A stretch of DNA of 64,000 bases from Saccharibacillus nicotianae (GTDB taxonomy: Bacteria; Bacillota; Bacilli; Paenibacillales; Paenibacillaceae): NCBI RefSeq assembly GCF_042681745.1, contig NZ_JBHUGF010000010.1, forward strand, positions 434,001-498,000, given 5' to 3'. Shown here piece by piece: positions 35,783 to 49,100 of this stretch (positions are counted from its first letter, which is position 1; each line of letters begins with the position of its first letter). The translations under genes were made by a program, and so were the position numbers. The notes below the pieces were generated by a model, which ran no database searches, was not told the origin of the DNA, and saw nothing but the letters and a program-made list of their open reading frames with translations.

Positions 35783-36916
35783 ATGCAAATTGAATTAAAT
35801 TCAGAACAAATTAAGTGGAAAGAAGAATTTAGAGAATTTGTAGATACAGAAATTGTTCCTTATGCTAAAGAAAACGATCGCCAGGAAAAATTAGCACCTG
35901 AAATTATAAAAAAATTAAAGCAAAAAGGATATATGGGTTCTATGTTACCCAAAGAATATGGTGGGATGGGATTAGACTGGATCGCATTAGGAATTTTCAA
36001 TGAAGAGTTAGGACGTGGTTGTTCTTCTGTTAGATCTTTATTGACTGTACACGGAATGGTAGCTCTCTCTATATTAAGATGGGGTACAAAAGAACAAAAA
36101 GAAAGTTTCCTACCACAAATGGCTAAAGGAGAAAAAATTGGAGCCTTCGCATTAACAGAGCCTGAAGCCGGAAGTGATTCTCAAAGTATAAAGTCCACAG
36201 CTACTCTTTACGAAAATCATTATACGATAAATGGACATAAAAAATGGATAACGATGGGACAAATTGCAGATGTTTTTCTAGTATTTGTGAAATATGATGG
36301 GCAGCCTACAGCTTTTCTAATTGATCGAGAAACAGAAGGTTTTATTCAGAAACCGATCAGTGGCTTGATTGGTGCTAGAGCTACTATGAATGCAGAATTG
36401 TACTTTAATCATTGCAAGATACCTCAAAAAAATGTAATAGGTAGTATAGGAACCGGTCTATCTTATGTAGCTTTAGACTGTCTTGATTATGGAAGATACA
36501 CAGTAGCGTGTGGATGTGTAGGTTTAGCTCAAGCTTGCTTGGAAGAATCTACAAGCTACTCAAGAAATAGAATACAGTTCGGTACCACTTTAGGAGAAAA
36601 TCAACTCATACAAAAAATGATAACAGAAATGACAGTCAATATTAGAGCTGCTCGGTTATTATGTTATTCTGCTGGCTATCTTAAAGATATTTTAGATCCA
36701 GATTCTATTATTGAAACATGGACAGCTAAATATTTTGCATCTAAAATCGTTAATCAAATTGCAAGTGATGCTATACAAATACATGGTGCTAATGGGTGCA
36801 GCAGCGATTATCCTGTAGAACGTTATATGCGTGATGCCAAAATCAATGAAATTATCGAAGGAACTACGCAAATACATGAAATGCTTATAGCAAGTAATAC
36901 GTTTAGAACAGTGTAG
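35783..36916 (+). CDS. Acyl-CoA dehydrogenase (hydroxymalonyl-ACP pathway)
   Basis: A 377-residue flavoprotein of the acyl-CoA dehydrogenase family. The FAD/substrate signatures LTEPEAGSD and ITMGQIADVF, a C-terminal HGANGCSSDYPVER segment and EGTTQIHE are all typical. Genomic context fits the FkbI/ZmaE role of oxidising the glycerate-derived aldehyde on the ACP to the carboxylate. The start is the ATG at 35783, 9 bases after AAAGGTG; the TTG at 35771 overlaps that site. Confidence 0.87.
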   Translation: MQIELNSEQIKWKEEFREFVDTEIVPYAKENDRQEKLAPEIIKKLKQKGYMGSMLPKEYGGMGLDWIALGIFNEELGRGCSSVRSLLTVHGMVALSILRWGTKEQKESFLPQMAKGEKIGAFALTEPEAGSDSQSIKSTATLYENHYTINGHKKWITMGQIADVFLVFVKYDGQPTAFLIDRETEGFIQKPISGLIGARATMNAELYFNHCKIPQKNVIGSIGTGLSYVALDCLDYGRYTVACGCVGLAQACLEESTSYSRNRIQFGTTLGENQLIQKMITEMTVNIRAARLLCYSAGYLKDILDPDSIIETWTAKYFASKIVNQIASDAIQIHGANGCSSDYPVERYMRDAKINEIIEGTTQIHEMLIASNTFRTV

Positions 36917-36954
36917 TTGCAATTCATATTACTAATTGAAATGGAGGCTGCAAT

Positions 36955-38010
36955 ATGAGTAATGTTCAATCTTTGCAAAAAAAACAACAAAAAATCAAAT
37001 GTATTATATGGGATTTGGATAATACATTATGGAATGGTGTACTTCTAGAAGATAGTACAGTGACTATACGTAAAGACATTGTGGATATTATTAAAGTGTT
37101 GGATAGCCGCGGAATATTACAATCAGTAGCAAGTAAAAATGAGCATACGCTAGCAATAGCAAAATTAAAAGAATTTGGATTAAATGATTATTTTATTTAT
37201 CCTCAAATCAATTGGAATGCTAAATCACACTCTATTAAAGCTATTGCAGAATCTATAAATATTGGTATAGATACATTAGCCTTTGTAGATGATCAACCTT
37301 TTGAACGAGAAGAAGTAAACTTTGAATTACCTGAAGTATTATGTATAGATGCTCTTGATATATCCAATCTATTAGATATGCCAGAGCTGAATCCTAAGTT
37401 TGTCACGGATGATTCGAAAATTCGTCGACATTTATATTTAAATGATATTAAAAGAAAAAGTATTGAAACAGAATTTGTAGGAACTCAAGAAGAATTTTTG
37501 GCATCTTTACAGTTGAACATGACTATTTCTAAAGTAAAGAAAGGAGACCTGCAACGTGCGGAAGAACTAACGGTTAGAACGCATCAATTAAATACAACAG
37601 GTTATACATATTCATATGAAGAAATAGACGAATTGAGAAAGTCTGATCGTCATATGTTGCTTATTTCTGGACTGGAAGATAAATATGGAGTATACGGAAA
37701 GATCGGACTAACTCTTATTGAAAAAACAGAAGACGCATGGACTATTAAATTACTTTTGATGTCTTGTCGTGTAATGTCAAGAGGGGTCGGAACTATAGTT
37801 ATTAACCATATTATGAATCTTGCAAAACAAGCTAATGTCGACTTATATGCTGAATTTGTTACAACAGATAAAAATAGAATGATGTATATTACTTATAAAT
37901 TTGCAGGCTTTCAAGAAGATCATGAAGATGGAGATTTTATTTTATTCAAAAATGATCTGTCTTTCATACAACCATTACCTGATTATATTACATTAACCAT
38001 CGAAGAATAA
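36955..38010 (+). CDS. FkbH-like HAD-superfamily glyceryl-ACP synthase
   Basis: 351 residues. The HAD motif IWDLDNTLW carries Asp20 and Asp22, and the C-terminal 150 residues look like a GNAT-type domain. FkbH proteins take the glyceryl group of 1,3-bisphosphoglycerate, remove phosphate and load it on a discrete ACP. It is the committed step of the methoxy- or hydroxymalonyl pathway. No O-methyltransferase is encoded nearby, which favours hydroxymalonyl. Confidence 0.88.
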   Translation: MSNVQSLQKKQQKIKCIIWDLDNTLWNGVLLEDSTVTIRKDIVDIIKVLDSRGILQSVASKNEHTLAIAKLKEFGLNDYFIYPQINWNAKSHSIKAIAESINIGIDTLAFVDDQPFEREEVNFELPEVLCIDALDISNLLDMPELNPKFVTDDSKIRRHLYLNDIKRKSIETEFVGTQEEFLASLQLNMTISKVKKGDLQRAEELTVRTHQLNTTGYTYSYEEIDELRKSDRHMLLISGLEDKYGVYGKIGLTLIEKTEDAWTIKLLLMSCRVMSRGVGTIVINHIMNLAKQANVDLYAEFVTTDKNRMMYITYKFAGFQEDHEDGDFILFKNDLSFIQPLPDYITLTIEE

Positions 38011-38070
38011 GACATTATTTACGAAAGCTTTTTCTTATTAAGAATATCATACATGGAAGGAATGAATTCA

Positions 38071-39324
38071 ATGGATAAATTTGCATTTGTATTTCCAGGT
38101 CAAGGAACTCAGTTTTTACAAATGGGTAAATCTTTTTATGATAATTATGATATTTCTAAAAAAACGTTTGAAGAAGCAAGTGATACCTCAGGTATTGATA
38201 TTGCTGATATTTGTTTTAATGGAACTATGAGTAGTATTAATGACTTTACAAATATGCAATTAACGATTCTTACTGCAGAGATAGCTATTTTTAGAGCATA
38301 TATGAGCGATTATGGTATATACCCTCAATTTTCGGTAGGTCATAGTATTGGGGAATATGCAGCACTCGTTAGTACAGGAGCAGTTACATTTACAGATGCT
38401 ATTAAAATCATGTTGAAAAGAGGAGAATTAGTAGATCAGGTTATTGAAAAAGATAATGGTCATATGGCAATTATAGAAAAATCAAATATAGATTTGATCG
38501 AAGAATCTATTATGGAAGCAAATGCAAAAGATAGTGTTTTTATTTCTTGCTTTAATTCTAACAGTCAATACGCTCTTAGTGGGTTTAACGAGAAGTTAGA
38601 TGCTGTAGAGCAATTATTGCTAGATAAAGAATCCATAGTTTCTCCGTTATTTAGTAGCCCTCCAATGCACTCTCCTTTAATGAACGATATTTGTATGGAG
38701 TTTTTAGAATACATTAATACATTTGAATTTTACCCGTTTAAATTTCCTATTATTTCAAACTATACAGGTATGCCATTATCTGATCCAAGTAAAATAGCCA
38801 AAAATTTAACATATCATCTTGTTCATCCGGTACAATTTTCCAATGCTGTTCATTTATTTGAGAAATACGGAGTTACTCGCACGATTGAAATGAGTCCCAA
38901 ATTGTTACTCTCAGAATTTATCAAAGAGGATCATTCAGAAATTGAAGCTTATTGTTATGGATTAATTAATGATAGACAGTCATTAGAACGCTTATTTAAA
39001 TCGGATACCAATTTTGTAAAAGATATGCCCAATTTTATAGGAAGATGTCTTAGCATTTTGGTAGCTACTGAAAATAATAATAAGAATACAAATGAATATA
39101 AAGAAGTCATCAAAATTTATGGGAAGCTTAGAGACCAATATCAAACAATGAATAAAAACAACTCCTATTTACATCAAGATCAACAATCAGAAATATTAAT
39201 GTTGTTAATAAAAGCTCTTAAAATAAAAAAACTTCATCCTAAACTTATAAAAAACTGTGTGAAATCTCTATTAGATGAAACAAATAATTTTTATAATTTT
39301 TCTCATGTATTTAACACATTATAG
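38071..39324 (+). CDS. Discrete (trans-acting) acyltransferase
   Basis: 417 residues. The N-terminal 290 residues form an acyltransferase of the FabD fold with FPGQGTQ, the nucleophile Ser92 in GHSIGE, the carboxylate-binding Arg117 in KRGE, and the catalytic His in PPMHSPLM. The retained Arg means a malonyl-type acid (malonyl or hydroxymalonyl) is the likely cargo. The C-terminal 110 residues are an unrecognised helical extension. It would supply the PKS, which has no AT domains. The start is the ATG at 38071 after GGAAGG; upstream in-frame ATGs are too close to that site. Confidence 0.87.
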   Translation: MDKFAFVFPGQGTQFLQMGKSFYDNYDISKKTFEEASDTSGIDIADICFNGTMSSINDFTNMQLTILTAEIAIFRAYMSDYGIYPQFSVGHSIGEYAALVSTGAVTFTDAIKIMLKRGELVDQVIEKDNGHMAIIEKSNIDLIEESIMEANAKDSVFISCFNSNSQYALSGFNEKLDAVEQLLLDKESIVSPLFSSPPMHSPLMNDICMEFLEYINTFEFYPFKFPIISNYTGMPLSDPSKIAKNLTYHLVHPVQFSNAVHLFEKYGVTRTIEMSPKLLLSEFIKEDHSEIEAYCYGLINDRQSLERLFKSDTNFVKDMPNFIGRCLSILVATENNNKNTNEYKEVIKIYGKLRDQYQTMNKNNSYLHQDQQSEILMLLIKALKIKKLHPKLIKNCVKSLLDETNNFYNFSHVFNTL

Positions 39325-39336
39325 AAAGGAAGTACT

Positions 39337-40038
39337 ATGAAATTATTTTGTATCCCTCATGCAGGTGCTTCCGCTATTTCATATAATATTTGGAAAGAGT
39401 ATTTAGATCAAAAAATTCATTTGATTCCTCTTGATTTGCCAGGGCATATGACTCGATCTAGTGAACCATTGAGTGAAAATATCAATGATGTTGTGTATGA
39501 CTTAGCTCAAAATATTAAAAAAAATATACTCTCAAATGAAACGTATGCAGTGTATGGTCATAGTATGGGAGGATTATTACTCTATTTATTATACTTCTAT
39601 TTGAAAGATCAAGGAGAACCTTTACCAATTCATTTATTTTTTTCTAGCCGCTGGCCACCCTATTATCATAATGAGAAGGCATATTATAATTTAGATGATT
39701 TAGAAGAATGTAAATCTAGAATTATACGTATGGGTGGATTCAAACAGGAAGTATTAAACAATACAGCACTAACTGAATATTATATGAATATATTGTTAGC
39801 CGATTATCGACTGATGCAAAGTGTATCTATCAAAGAAATTAAACAAATTAATTCTGATATCACCGTATTGTGGAGCGATAATGAACCAGACATTATAGAT
39901 AAGGATATCTATACATGGAGAGAATCTGCTGGGAATAATATTTCTTTTGTCAAAATCAAAGGAACTCACTTTTTTCCTACTGAAGAACCTCTCAAAACTA
40001 CAAATATAATTAATTATACTTTAAAAAAATATAGTTAG
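39337..40038 (+). CDS. Type II thioesterase
   Basis: A 233-residue alpha/beta hydrolase of the GrsT/SrfAD type: N-terminal FCIPHAGASA, nucleophile Ser76 in GHSMGG, and catalytic His in GTHFFP. These enzymes clear misloaded carrier domains. It is also the only recognisable thioesterase in the cluster, so it might release the product. It lies 12 bases after the acyltransferase gene. Confidence 0.9.
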   Translation: MKLFCIPHAGASAISYNIWKEYLDQKIHLIPLDLPGHMTRSSEPLSENINDVVYDLAQNIKKNILSNETYAVYGHSMGGLLLYLLYFYLKDQGEPLPIHLFFSSRWPPYYHNEKAYYNLDDLEECKSRIIRMGGFKQEVLNNTALTEYYMNILLADYRLMQSVSIKEIKQINSDITVLWSDNEPDIIDKDIYTWRESAGNNISFVKIKGTHFFPTEEPLKTTNIINYTLKKYS

Positions 40039-40110
40039 CCCAATTGTATACGTATTTTATAAATAAAAAGGATATTATTTCAAATTCAACCCAGAAGGTA
40101 GGGAAATAAT

Positions 40111-43100
40111 ATGAACAAAAATATGCCCGAAAAGAATGAGCATAATGATGATATTGCTGTTATTGGTATTGGATTAAAAATTGCAGGAACAGAAAATTTA
40201 GAAGAATACTGGAATATATTCGAGAATAATATAGACTGCATCCGCGATTTTCCAGAATATCGTAAAAATGATGTTAAAGATTTTGCGCAATTATATTCAA
40301 AATTGATACAAAGCGAAAATGAGTCTGTTTCTTACAATAAAGCAGGCTACTTAGATGAAATAGATAAATTTGATAATGAGTTTTTCAAAATTTCCCCTAT
40401 AGAAGCACAAGTAATGGATCCTGTACAACGATTATTATTAGAGACTATTTTTAATGCATTTGATGATGCTGGTTATAGTTCAGAAATGTTAAGTGGCAGC
40501 AAAACAGGTATTTATATAGGTTATACTCCAGGTTCTACGAAAGATAATTATGCTACTAACATTTTTTATAATAATCCTGAATTGTTAAAATATTCCAATG
40601 TGGGAAATATGCCTTGTATTATTCCTTCGCGTGCTTCATATGCTCTCAACTTGCAAGGACCTACAATGATTATAGATTCTGCTTGTTCCTCTTCTTTGGT
40701 GGCTATTCATGATGCTTGCTCAAGTATCAAAAATGGGACTTGTACTATGGCTATAGCAGGAGGTATAAGACTTCATTCGTTTCCGATCTCGTATGAAGAT
40801 ATGAATGTTGGATTTGAAACAGATGATAATAAAACTAGAACTTTTGATAATTCAGCTAGCGGAGCAGCAATTGGAGAAGGTTCAGCAGTCGTGTTGTTAA
40901 AATCATTAAAAGAAGCGGAACGAGATAAAGATCATATTTATGGTGTTATCAAAGGTTCGGCTGTAAATAATGATGGTACTTCAGCGAGTATTACAGCTCC
41001 TAATCCTTCTGCTCAAGCACATGTTGTTTCAGATGCATTAAAAGTAGCAGGAATTTCACCTGATGAAATCGATTATATTGAAACACACGGTACTGCTACT
41101 GCATTAGGGGATCCTATCGAATTTCGAGGATTAACGAGTGCATTTGAAAAGCATACCGAGCAAAAACAATTTTGTGCTCTCAGTTCTTCAAAAAGTAATA
41201 TTGGGCATCTATATGAAGCTGCCGGAGTAGCTTCTTTTATTAAAGCTATCGCTGCATTGAAGTTTAAAAAAATACCAGGTTCGAGTCATTTTAATATACC
41301 TAATTTGAAAATTGATTTCTGTGATTCACCTTTTTATGTAAGCAAGACTACTAAAGATTGGGACAAAGAAGGATTAAGAACATGTGGCATTAGTGCTTTT
41401 GGGATTAGTGGAACAAATTGCCACTTAATACTACAAGAATACAAACAAAAAAAGGAAAGTGTTTCATTAGGAAATAATCATATTTTAGGAATATCTGCAA
41501 AATCGATAGAGAGTATGAAGGCATTAGTTAAAAATTATCAAACATTTTTAGAAAAAGAGGAAGTAGATGTTTATCTATTTGCAAGTAATATCAATTTATA
41601 TCGTACGCATTATAATAAAAGATTAGCTATTGTATTTTCGGACAAACAAAATCTGATAGATATTTTTAGTAAGTTATCTACTAGTGAACTGGCATTTTGG
41701 AGTGATATTGAAGGAGTATATTATCATAATGAGGACAAAAAAGCATCAGACTTGAATTATAGTCAAATTAAAACTATGTTGGAGCGCTGTAATCAAACTT
41801 TTATCGATACTGGTTCAAAATTAGATAATACATCTAATGTATTGAAAAATGATCTTAGTGATTTGGCACAAGCTTATAGTTACGGAGCTAAATTAAATTG
41901 GAATCTCTTTTATCAAAATTTACAACTACAGCATATTTCATTACCTCCTTATCCTTTTAAAAAGACGCGTTTCTGGTTACCCAAAAAAGAACAAAAAGTA
42001 GAATGGAATATTAATGTAACAAGTTCAAACCCATCCCCTAAAAATGAAAACCATTCTCCAGAAGAAAAGTCTGATATAGCTGAAAATTTGTATTCTGATA
42101 TAGCTGAAGATTTGTATTATGAAAGAATTTTTGTTAAAGCTGATGCGATAACTCAAACAACCAATATAGAAAAATGTTTATTAATAAAACAAAAAGAAGA
42201 CGATACTGAAGATTTGTCTAATAGTTTGAAAGAAAAATTCTTTGATGTTGATATTATTGAACTAGATCTTAAAGAGTCTCAAAAAGTAGGAATTGAAAAA
42301 TATTGTAACCAAGTATTTAAAAATACAAACTATAAAGGCATTTCACATATTGTTATTGCTAATAGTGAAACCAATCTATCGAATGATTCCGAAAAAAAAT
42401 TATTGGATATGCATAAATTAAAATTATTAAGTATTGTTTCTATTTATCGCGAATTTAAAAATTATGACCATAATATTAAAATTGTACCTATTATAAAACA
42501 TTGTTTTGAAATTACTGGCAAAGAAGAATATTTAGATCCGAATGGTGCTACTATTTTTGGTTTATGTAAATCTTTAAATCGTATGTTCAAAAATGTAAGT
42601 GCTTGTTGCATCGATAATGATAACCATACAACATGGAATACTATAGTGGATGAAATTTGTGCCATTTCTAATAAAGATATTATAAATTATCGTCATAATC
42701 AACGGTACCAAGAAGCGTTAACTGAAACGATGACTCATGTAGAAAATGAACCTGTCATTATAAAAGATAATGGAATCTATATTATTAGTGGCGGGTTAGG
42801 TGGAATCGGATTCGAGACTGCTATGGAAATGACTAGACGTGCTCAGGATATATCGTTAATTCTTATTGGACGATCTGAAATTCCTAATTATTCTGAATGG
42901 AATACTATAGTTCGCGAGCACCCTCATAGTAATACCACAGAGAAGATTGAACGTATACAACAACTTCAATCTCAAGCTAAACATGCAGAATACTATGCTG
43001 CAGATATCAGTAATAAACAAGCTGTTGAAGCCATAATTAAAGATGTTAATAAAAAATATGGACAGATTAATGGTGTTATTCATGGTGCAGGAATTAGTGG

Positions 43101-46100
43101 AGGTACAACATTTGAAGAGATCAATGAAGAATATATTCAAAATATGTTGCTTCCTAAAGTAATTGGAACTTCTGTTTTGGATCATGCTACAAGAGAACAG
43201 AATTTAGATTTCTTTTTAATGTTTTCTAGTATCTCTACGATATTTAGTAGTGCTGATCTAACAGGTTATGTGGCTGGGAATATGTATTTAGATAGTTATA
43301 GTCATTATCGTAAAAAAATAAGTAAAGGGAAAAGTATTACAGTTAACTGGGCAACCTGGTCAGAAACAGGTATGGCATTAAAGGATAACTTTACTATAGA
43401 TACATTATTTCAAACGATCAAAACGAAAGAAGCGATTCAAGCTTTATTCAAAGTTTTATCACAAAATAGTTCATCTACAGTGATTGCTAGATTGAATTTA
43501 AAAGATAAAATTTCCTTACTTTTGAAAACATATCCTTTGCAGTTGTCTACAAAAATTAATAATGCTCTACAGCAAAATGAGCCTATAAATACAAGTCATT
43601 CGTTATCAGATGAAATTAAAAGTAGCAAAGAGTATGAAGATATTGAAAATACACTAATTAAAGTATGTTGCAAAAATCTAGGTTACGAGACTCTAGATAT
43701 AAATAATAACTTTTTTGAATTAGGTGCAAATTCTATTCTATTAGCGATTATATATAAGGATTTGAATGAGTTATTTCCTAACATGTTACAAGTTACTGAT
43801 CTTTTTGCATATCCTTCAGTAAATTTATTAGCAGCTCATATTAGTAATAAAATGAGTCAATACACTATAAATACACAAAGTTCAATAGATATTCCAACCA
43901 CTGTGTCTAATCATGATGTAGTTCCTGAAGAAGTTGCTCCTGAAGAAAAAGTCAGCATACCGTTACAAGTCAATAAAGACCAGAATAAAGCTTATGCTAT
44001 GGATTCAAATTCTTCAAAATCCAAAATTGATAATCAAAATCATGAGGATGAAAAGGATAGTGTGGCGATTATTGGAGTTGGCTTAGATCTTCCTACATGT
44101 AAAGATTTGGATAGTTATTGGGATTTACTAATTAATGGAATTAATGCTGTTCGTGATATTCCAGGGGAGCGATCTACAGATATAACTAAGCATTTGTTAT
44201 TTAAAAATTATACTGAAGATCAAATTAAGTTTAGAAAAAGTGGATATTTAGATGAAGTTAATAAATTTGATCATGCTTTTTTTGGTATTTCTCCACGGGA
44301 TGCTTCATTGCTTGATCCTGTATTGCGTCTATTTTTACAATGTTGTTCAGATGCAATAGATGATTCTGGTTACGGAGCAGATGGTATAAAAGGAACTAAT
44401 ACAGGTGTCTTTCTTGGGTATACTGCTAATATTGGCAATGCTTATAATAGACTGTTATATGAAATGGATTCTAAATTATTTTCTGCTGCTTTACCTATAG
44501 GACAAGTTAGTATGACTGCTAGTAGAACTGCATATATGTTTGACTTAAAAGGACCAAGTATGGTTATTGATACTGCTTGTTCATCGTCACTCGTGGCTTT
44601 AAATATGGCCTGTGAACAAATACTATTTGGTAAATGTGATATGGCTATTGCAGGAGGAGCATCTCTTATGGCTATTCCATTAGCAGATGGCTCAGGTATG
44701 GGGTTTGAATCTCCAGAAGAAAAAACGAGAGCTTTTGCTAATGATTCAAGTGGCGCAGCTATTGCGGAAGGTGTAGGTGTCGTTTTACTAAAATCTCTTA
44801 AACAGGCTCAATTGGATGGAGATTCAATATATGCAGTTATTAAAGGAAGTGCTATTAATCAAGATGGTAGCTCTTTTGGAATTGCAGCCCCTAATTATTT
44901 AGCACAGTCTGAAGCTATCCAGAAGGCTTGGGAAAATGCAGGCATTGGTGCTGAGGATATTAGCTATATTGAAGCCCATGGAACAGGAACGCAATTAGGA
45001 GATCCTATAGAAATCAATGGAATAAAGAATGCTTTTGAGACAATGACAAATGCCAAACAAATTTGTGGTATTGGTTCTGTTAAGACTAATATTGGTCATG
45101 CGAATGAAGCAGCAGGGATGTGTGGTTTATTCAAATGTATATTAACACTTCAACACAAGAAAATACCTGCAACATTAAATTTTCAAGTTCCTAATCATAA
45201 TATTGATTTTATTGATTCTCCTTTGTATGTAGTTGATCAGCCTAGACCTCTACAGACTAACCGTGAAAAAGCGATTATTGGTATAAGTGGATTTGGAATG
45301 AGTGGAACGAATGCCCATATTATTTTGGAGGAAGCTCCACCGGTTACAAATTCCAATAAAAATAATAGAAGTCCTAAGTTATTTACCATATCTGGAAGAA
45401 CTGAAAAAGCAGTATTCGAGCTAGTCAAACGTTATCAAGTATATTTGAATAAAAATAAAAATGTTAACCTTAATGATTTAACTGCTACTTTGAATATTGG
45501 AAGAAAACATTATGCTTATCGTTTAGCATTTGTCTATTCTAACCTATCTGAATTACTAAAAAAATTAAACGAACTGAGTTCATATCAATCTTTTAATGAA
45601 ATTAAGCAGGATTGGTGCTTTACGGGTAGATACTCTATTGTTCCAGAAAATAAAAAGGACAAATACTCTTATGAAATCACTTCAACTGAACAACAAAAGC
45701 TGAATGAAGAAGTGAAACAATATTATAATCAATCTTCTTCAATAACTATTGAATCATATAATGAAATTATCAAATTGTACGTTAAAGGTGCAAAAGTAGA
45801 GTGGAAGTATCTTTATGATCTATCGTATACCAAATTGAATTTACCAACTTATCCTTATGAGAAAAATCATGCATGGTATCCAATACCAGTCAATGACAAA
45901 AAAGTCGTTGAGTTAACTAAACCAAATGAGGATATTCAACCTTCATTTTTCCATGGGAAAAGATGGATTTTTCAAAAAGAAATGCAACTGAAGTTTCCAT
46001 CAAAAGATGAAGCTATTGTTATTATTCAAGGAGATGCTTTAGGACAAGAACGTTTGGTAAAAACAATAAGAGATCGTGGAGTAAGAGTTATTAATGTGCT

Positions 46101-49100
46101 GATAGCAGAAGAAAATTTCAAAAAGGTAGATAAAGATACGTATTACATTACGCCTACTGTTGATGATTTTAAAAAGCTATTTGTAGATCTGGAACATGTA
46201 CAAATAAACAAAGTTGTTCATATGGGTGCATGCAGAGATTACGAAGTTAGCGATTCTCAAGAACTATATCAAGAATTAGAATATGGATTTTTTAATATTA
46301 TAGATTTAGTGAAAGGATTTATAAAAGCACGCTTGGATCAAAATATACAACTCGTTGTTATTTCATGTAATGCTTATAGTATTTCAGGTGAAGAAAAGCA
46401 TATCTTACCTTACAATGCTACAGCTTTAAGTGTGGGACGAGTTATTGAACAGGAGTTTCAAAATATACATTGTCGTTCAATTGATACAGATACTGATTCT
46501 ACTGTAAATGATATTATCGAACAGTTATTTGCTGATCATAATATGTATATGGTTGGTCTACGCAAAGGAAAAAGTTACATTGAAGAATTTGATGAAATCT
46601 CATTAATTCCAGAAACAAATAATAGAATAAAAGATGCAGGAACCTATATCATTACAGGCGGAACTTCTGGTATTGGGATCCAAAATGCCAAATTATTTAG
46701 TAATAAAGCAAATTGTAATTTGATATTAGTGAGTCGAAAAGGATTTCCAGATGAATCTGAATGGGAACAATATAAGCTGAAAGAAGAATATGCTAACGAG
46801 ATTAAAGAATTTGAAGAAATAAAAAGAAATGGATCTGTATTGGAGTTTGTTCAATGTGATATTAGCAATACACAAGACGTAGAAACGATGCTTGAATATT
46901 CAAGAAAAAAATACGGGAAAATTAATGGTATTGTACATTGTGCAGGAGTTATCAAGCCAGGTTTTATTCTTAAAAAAGAGAAGGAAAGCTATTTATCCGT
47001 ATTTGCACCTAAAATAATGGGCACATGGAATTTAGAAAAGTTAACGAAACAAGATGAACTTGATTTTATTATCTTACATTCATCTAATGTTACAGATGCC
47101 GGTGAGCCTGGACAAAGTTGCTACATGGCAGCAAATTCTTTTTTAGATTCGTATACAGATCTTTTAAACGCTCAAGGAAGAAGAACCTACACAGTAAATT
47201 GGGTAGCTTGGAAAGAAACAGGAATGGCTTATAAACACAATACTAATGTAGATACCACCACAAAAGCCATTACGAATAAAGAAGCTTTGCATGGACTCAA
47301 TCAATTAATAAATAGTAATCCTCAACGTCTTGTTATTGGTCAGTTTAATGAAGAGATAGATATTATTCCATTAACTAAAAACAGCCGTAATGCGATAGCA
47401 GCTTCTTTTATAGAAAAACACTCAAAATTAGCAACTCAATCTAAGCGATCAGAAGTAGCATTGACAGAAGTTCCGATCACTCCAACGCATGTAGAAGAAA
47501 AACAGCAGGTTACTTTTACACCAACAACAAGTAAGGAAAATATCATATTAACAGGAAATGTTGAAAATATTTATACACCTGTAGAGATGACAGTTGGTCA
47601 AATATATTGCGATATTTTAGGATATCAGGAAGCTGATATTTATGAGGGATTTTTTGATATGGGGGGAGATTCTCTTTTATTGACAGATATGCACGATATT
47701 ATTAATAATGTGTATCCTGATATTGTAAAAATAGCTGATCTATTTGAATTTGATTCGATTCAAAGCCTTGCTGAATTTATCACTTCGCGATTACCAGAAA
47801 AACAAAACGTTATTGAACAGTTCCCCAATGTAGAGACGAAGACATCTACGATTGAAGATTCTGTGATTATACAGTTACGAGGAAATATTGAAGATAAATA
47901 TACACCAGTAGAAATGCAGATTGGCAAGATATATTGCGATATTCTAGGATATGAGGAAGCTGATATTTACGAAGGATTTTTCGATATGGGAGGAGATTCT
48001 CTTTTATTAACGGATATGCACGATATTATTAATAATGTGTATCCTGATATTGTAAAAATAGCTGATCTATTTGAATTTGATTCGATTCAAAGTCTATCAG
48101 AATTTATCACATTATCTCTTGAGAAAAAGCAATCATCAAAAATAACAACATCTGAAGCAGATAATAGTACTGGTTTGATGCAACAATTACCATTGGAACA
48201 ATATTACGATATGAGTACTCCACAAGAACGAATTTATTTAGATTACAGACTCAGTAAAAATAAATTAGTATATAATATTGGGTTCGTATCAGATGTATCG
48301 AAAAACAATTATGAAGATTTAGTGGTAAATGCTAATCAGTTTTTTTCAGGCTTCGAAATGCTTAGAACTTCATTTAAAATCGTTAATAAAAAATTAGTGC
48401 AATTTGTAAATCCTGTTATGCCTATTCCAATGGAACATGTCAAAGTACCTTCAGTAGAAAGCATTGACTTTAAGCAATATTTAAAAACATTTGATTTAAG
48501 CAAGTATCCACTTTTTAATTTAACTGTGTTCGAAGACAATGACAAAAAACTATTGTTTTTGGATATTCATCATATACTCTTGGACGGTTATTCAAGCACG
48601 TTACTTCAAGAATATATGGATGATTTTGCTAAGGATGAGAAAACCAAAAAACCTCATTATTCTTATTCTAATTATGTACAATTTGAAAAAGATTTTTATC
48701 AATCTTCTGAATACAAAGATATGGGACAATACTGGAAAAATGAATTAGAGACATTCGATTTTAAAAATCCAATAAGTAGAAAAAATCTAGATATATCTGC
48801 TTATGGTAACAAAATGATTGAGTTGGACTCAGAACTGGCAAACAATTTGACGAAATTTGCTAAAAAGAGAAAAACTACATTATTTAATGTTCTTCTAGGT
48901 GCATATGCTCTAGCATTGAGTCATTTTCTTCAACGAAATGACATAGCTATCCTGACACCTGTTTTGAACAGGTACAAACCAGAGTTTAAGGATTCTATAG
49001 GTGTATTTACTAATTTAATACCTATTAGGATTAATATCCAACCCGATCAGATATTGAGCGATTTTCTCAAAACGGTCTCTCAGAAAACAATAGGAGGTAT

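Noticed and set aside
42856..43185. Reverse-strand 109-codon open frame inside the PKS gene
   Set aside because: Lies opposite the KR1 region of an intact megasynthase; no ribosome binding site.
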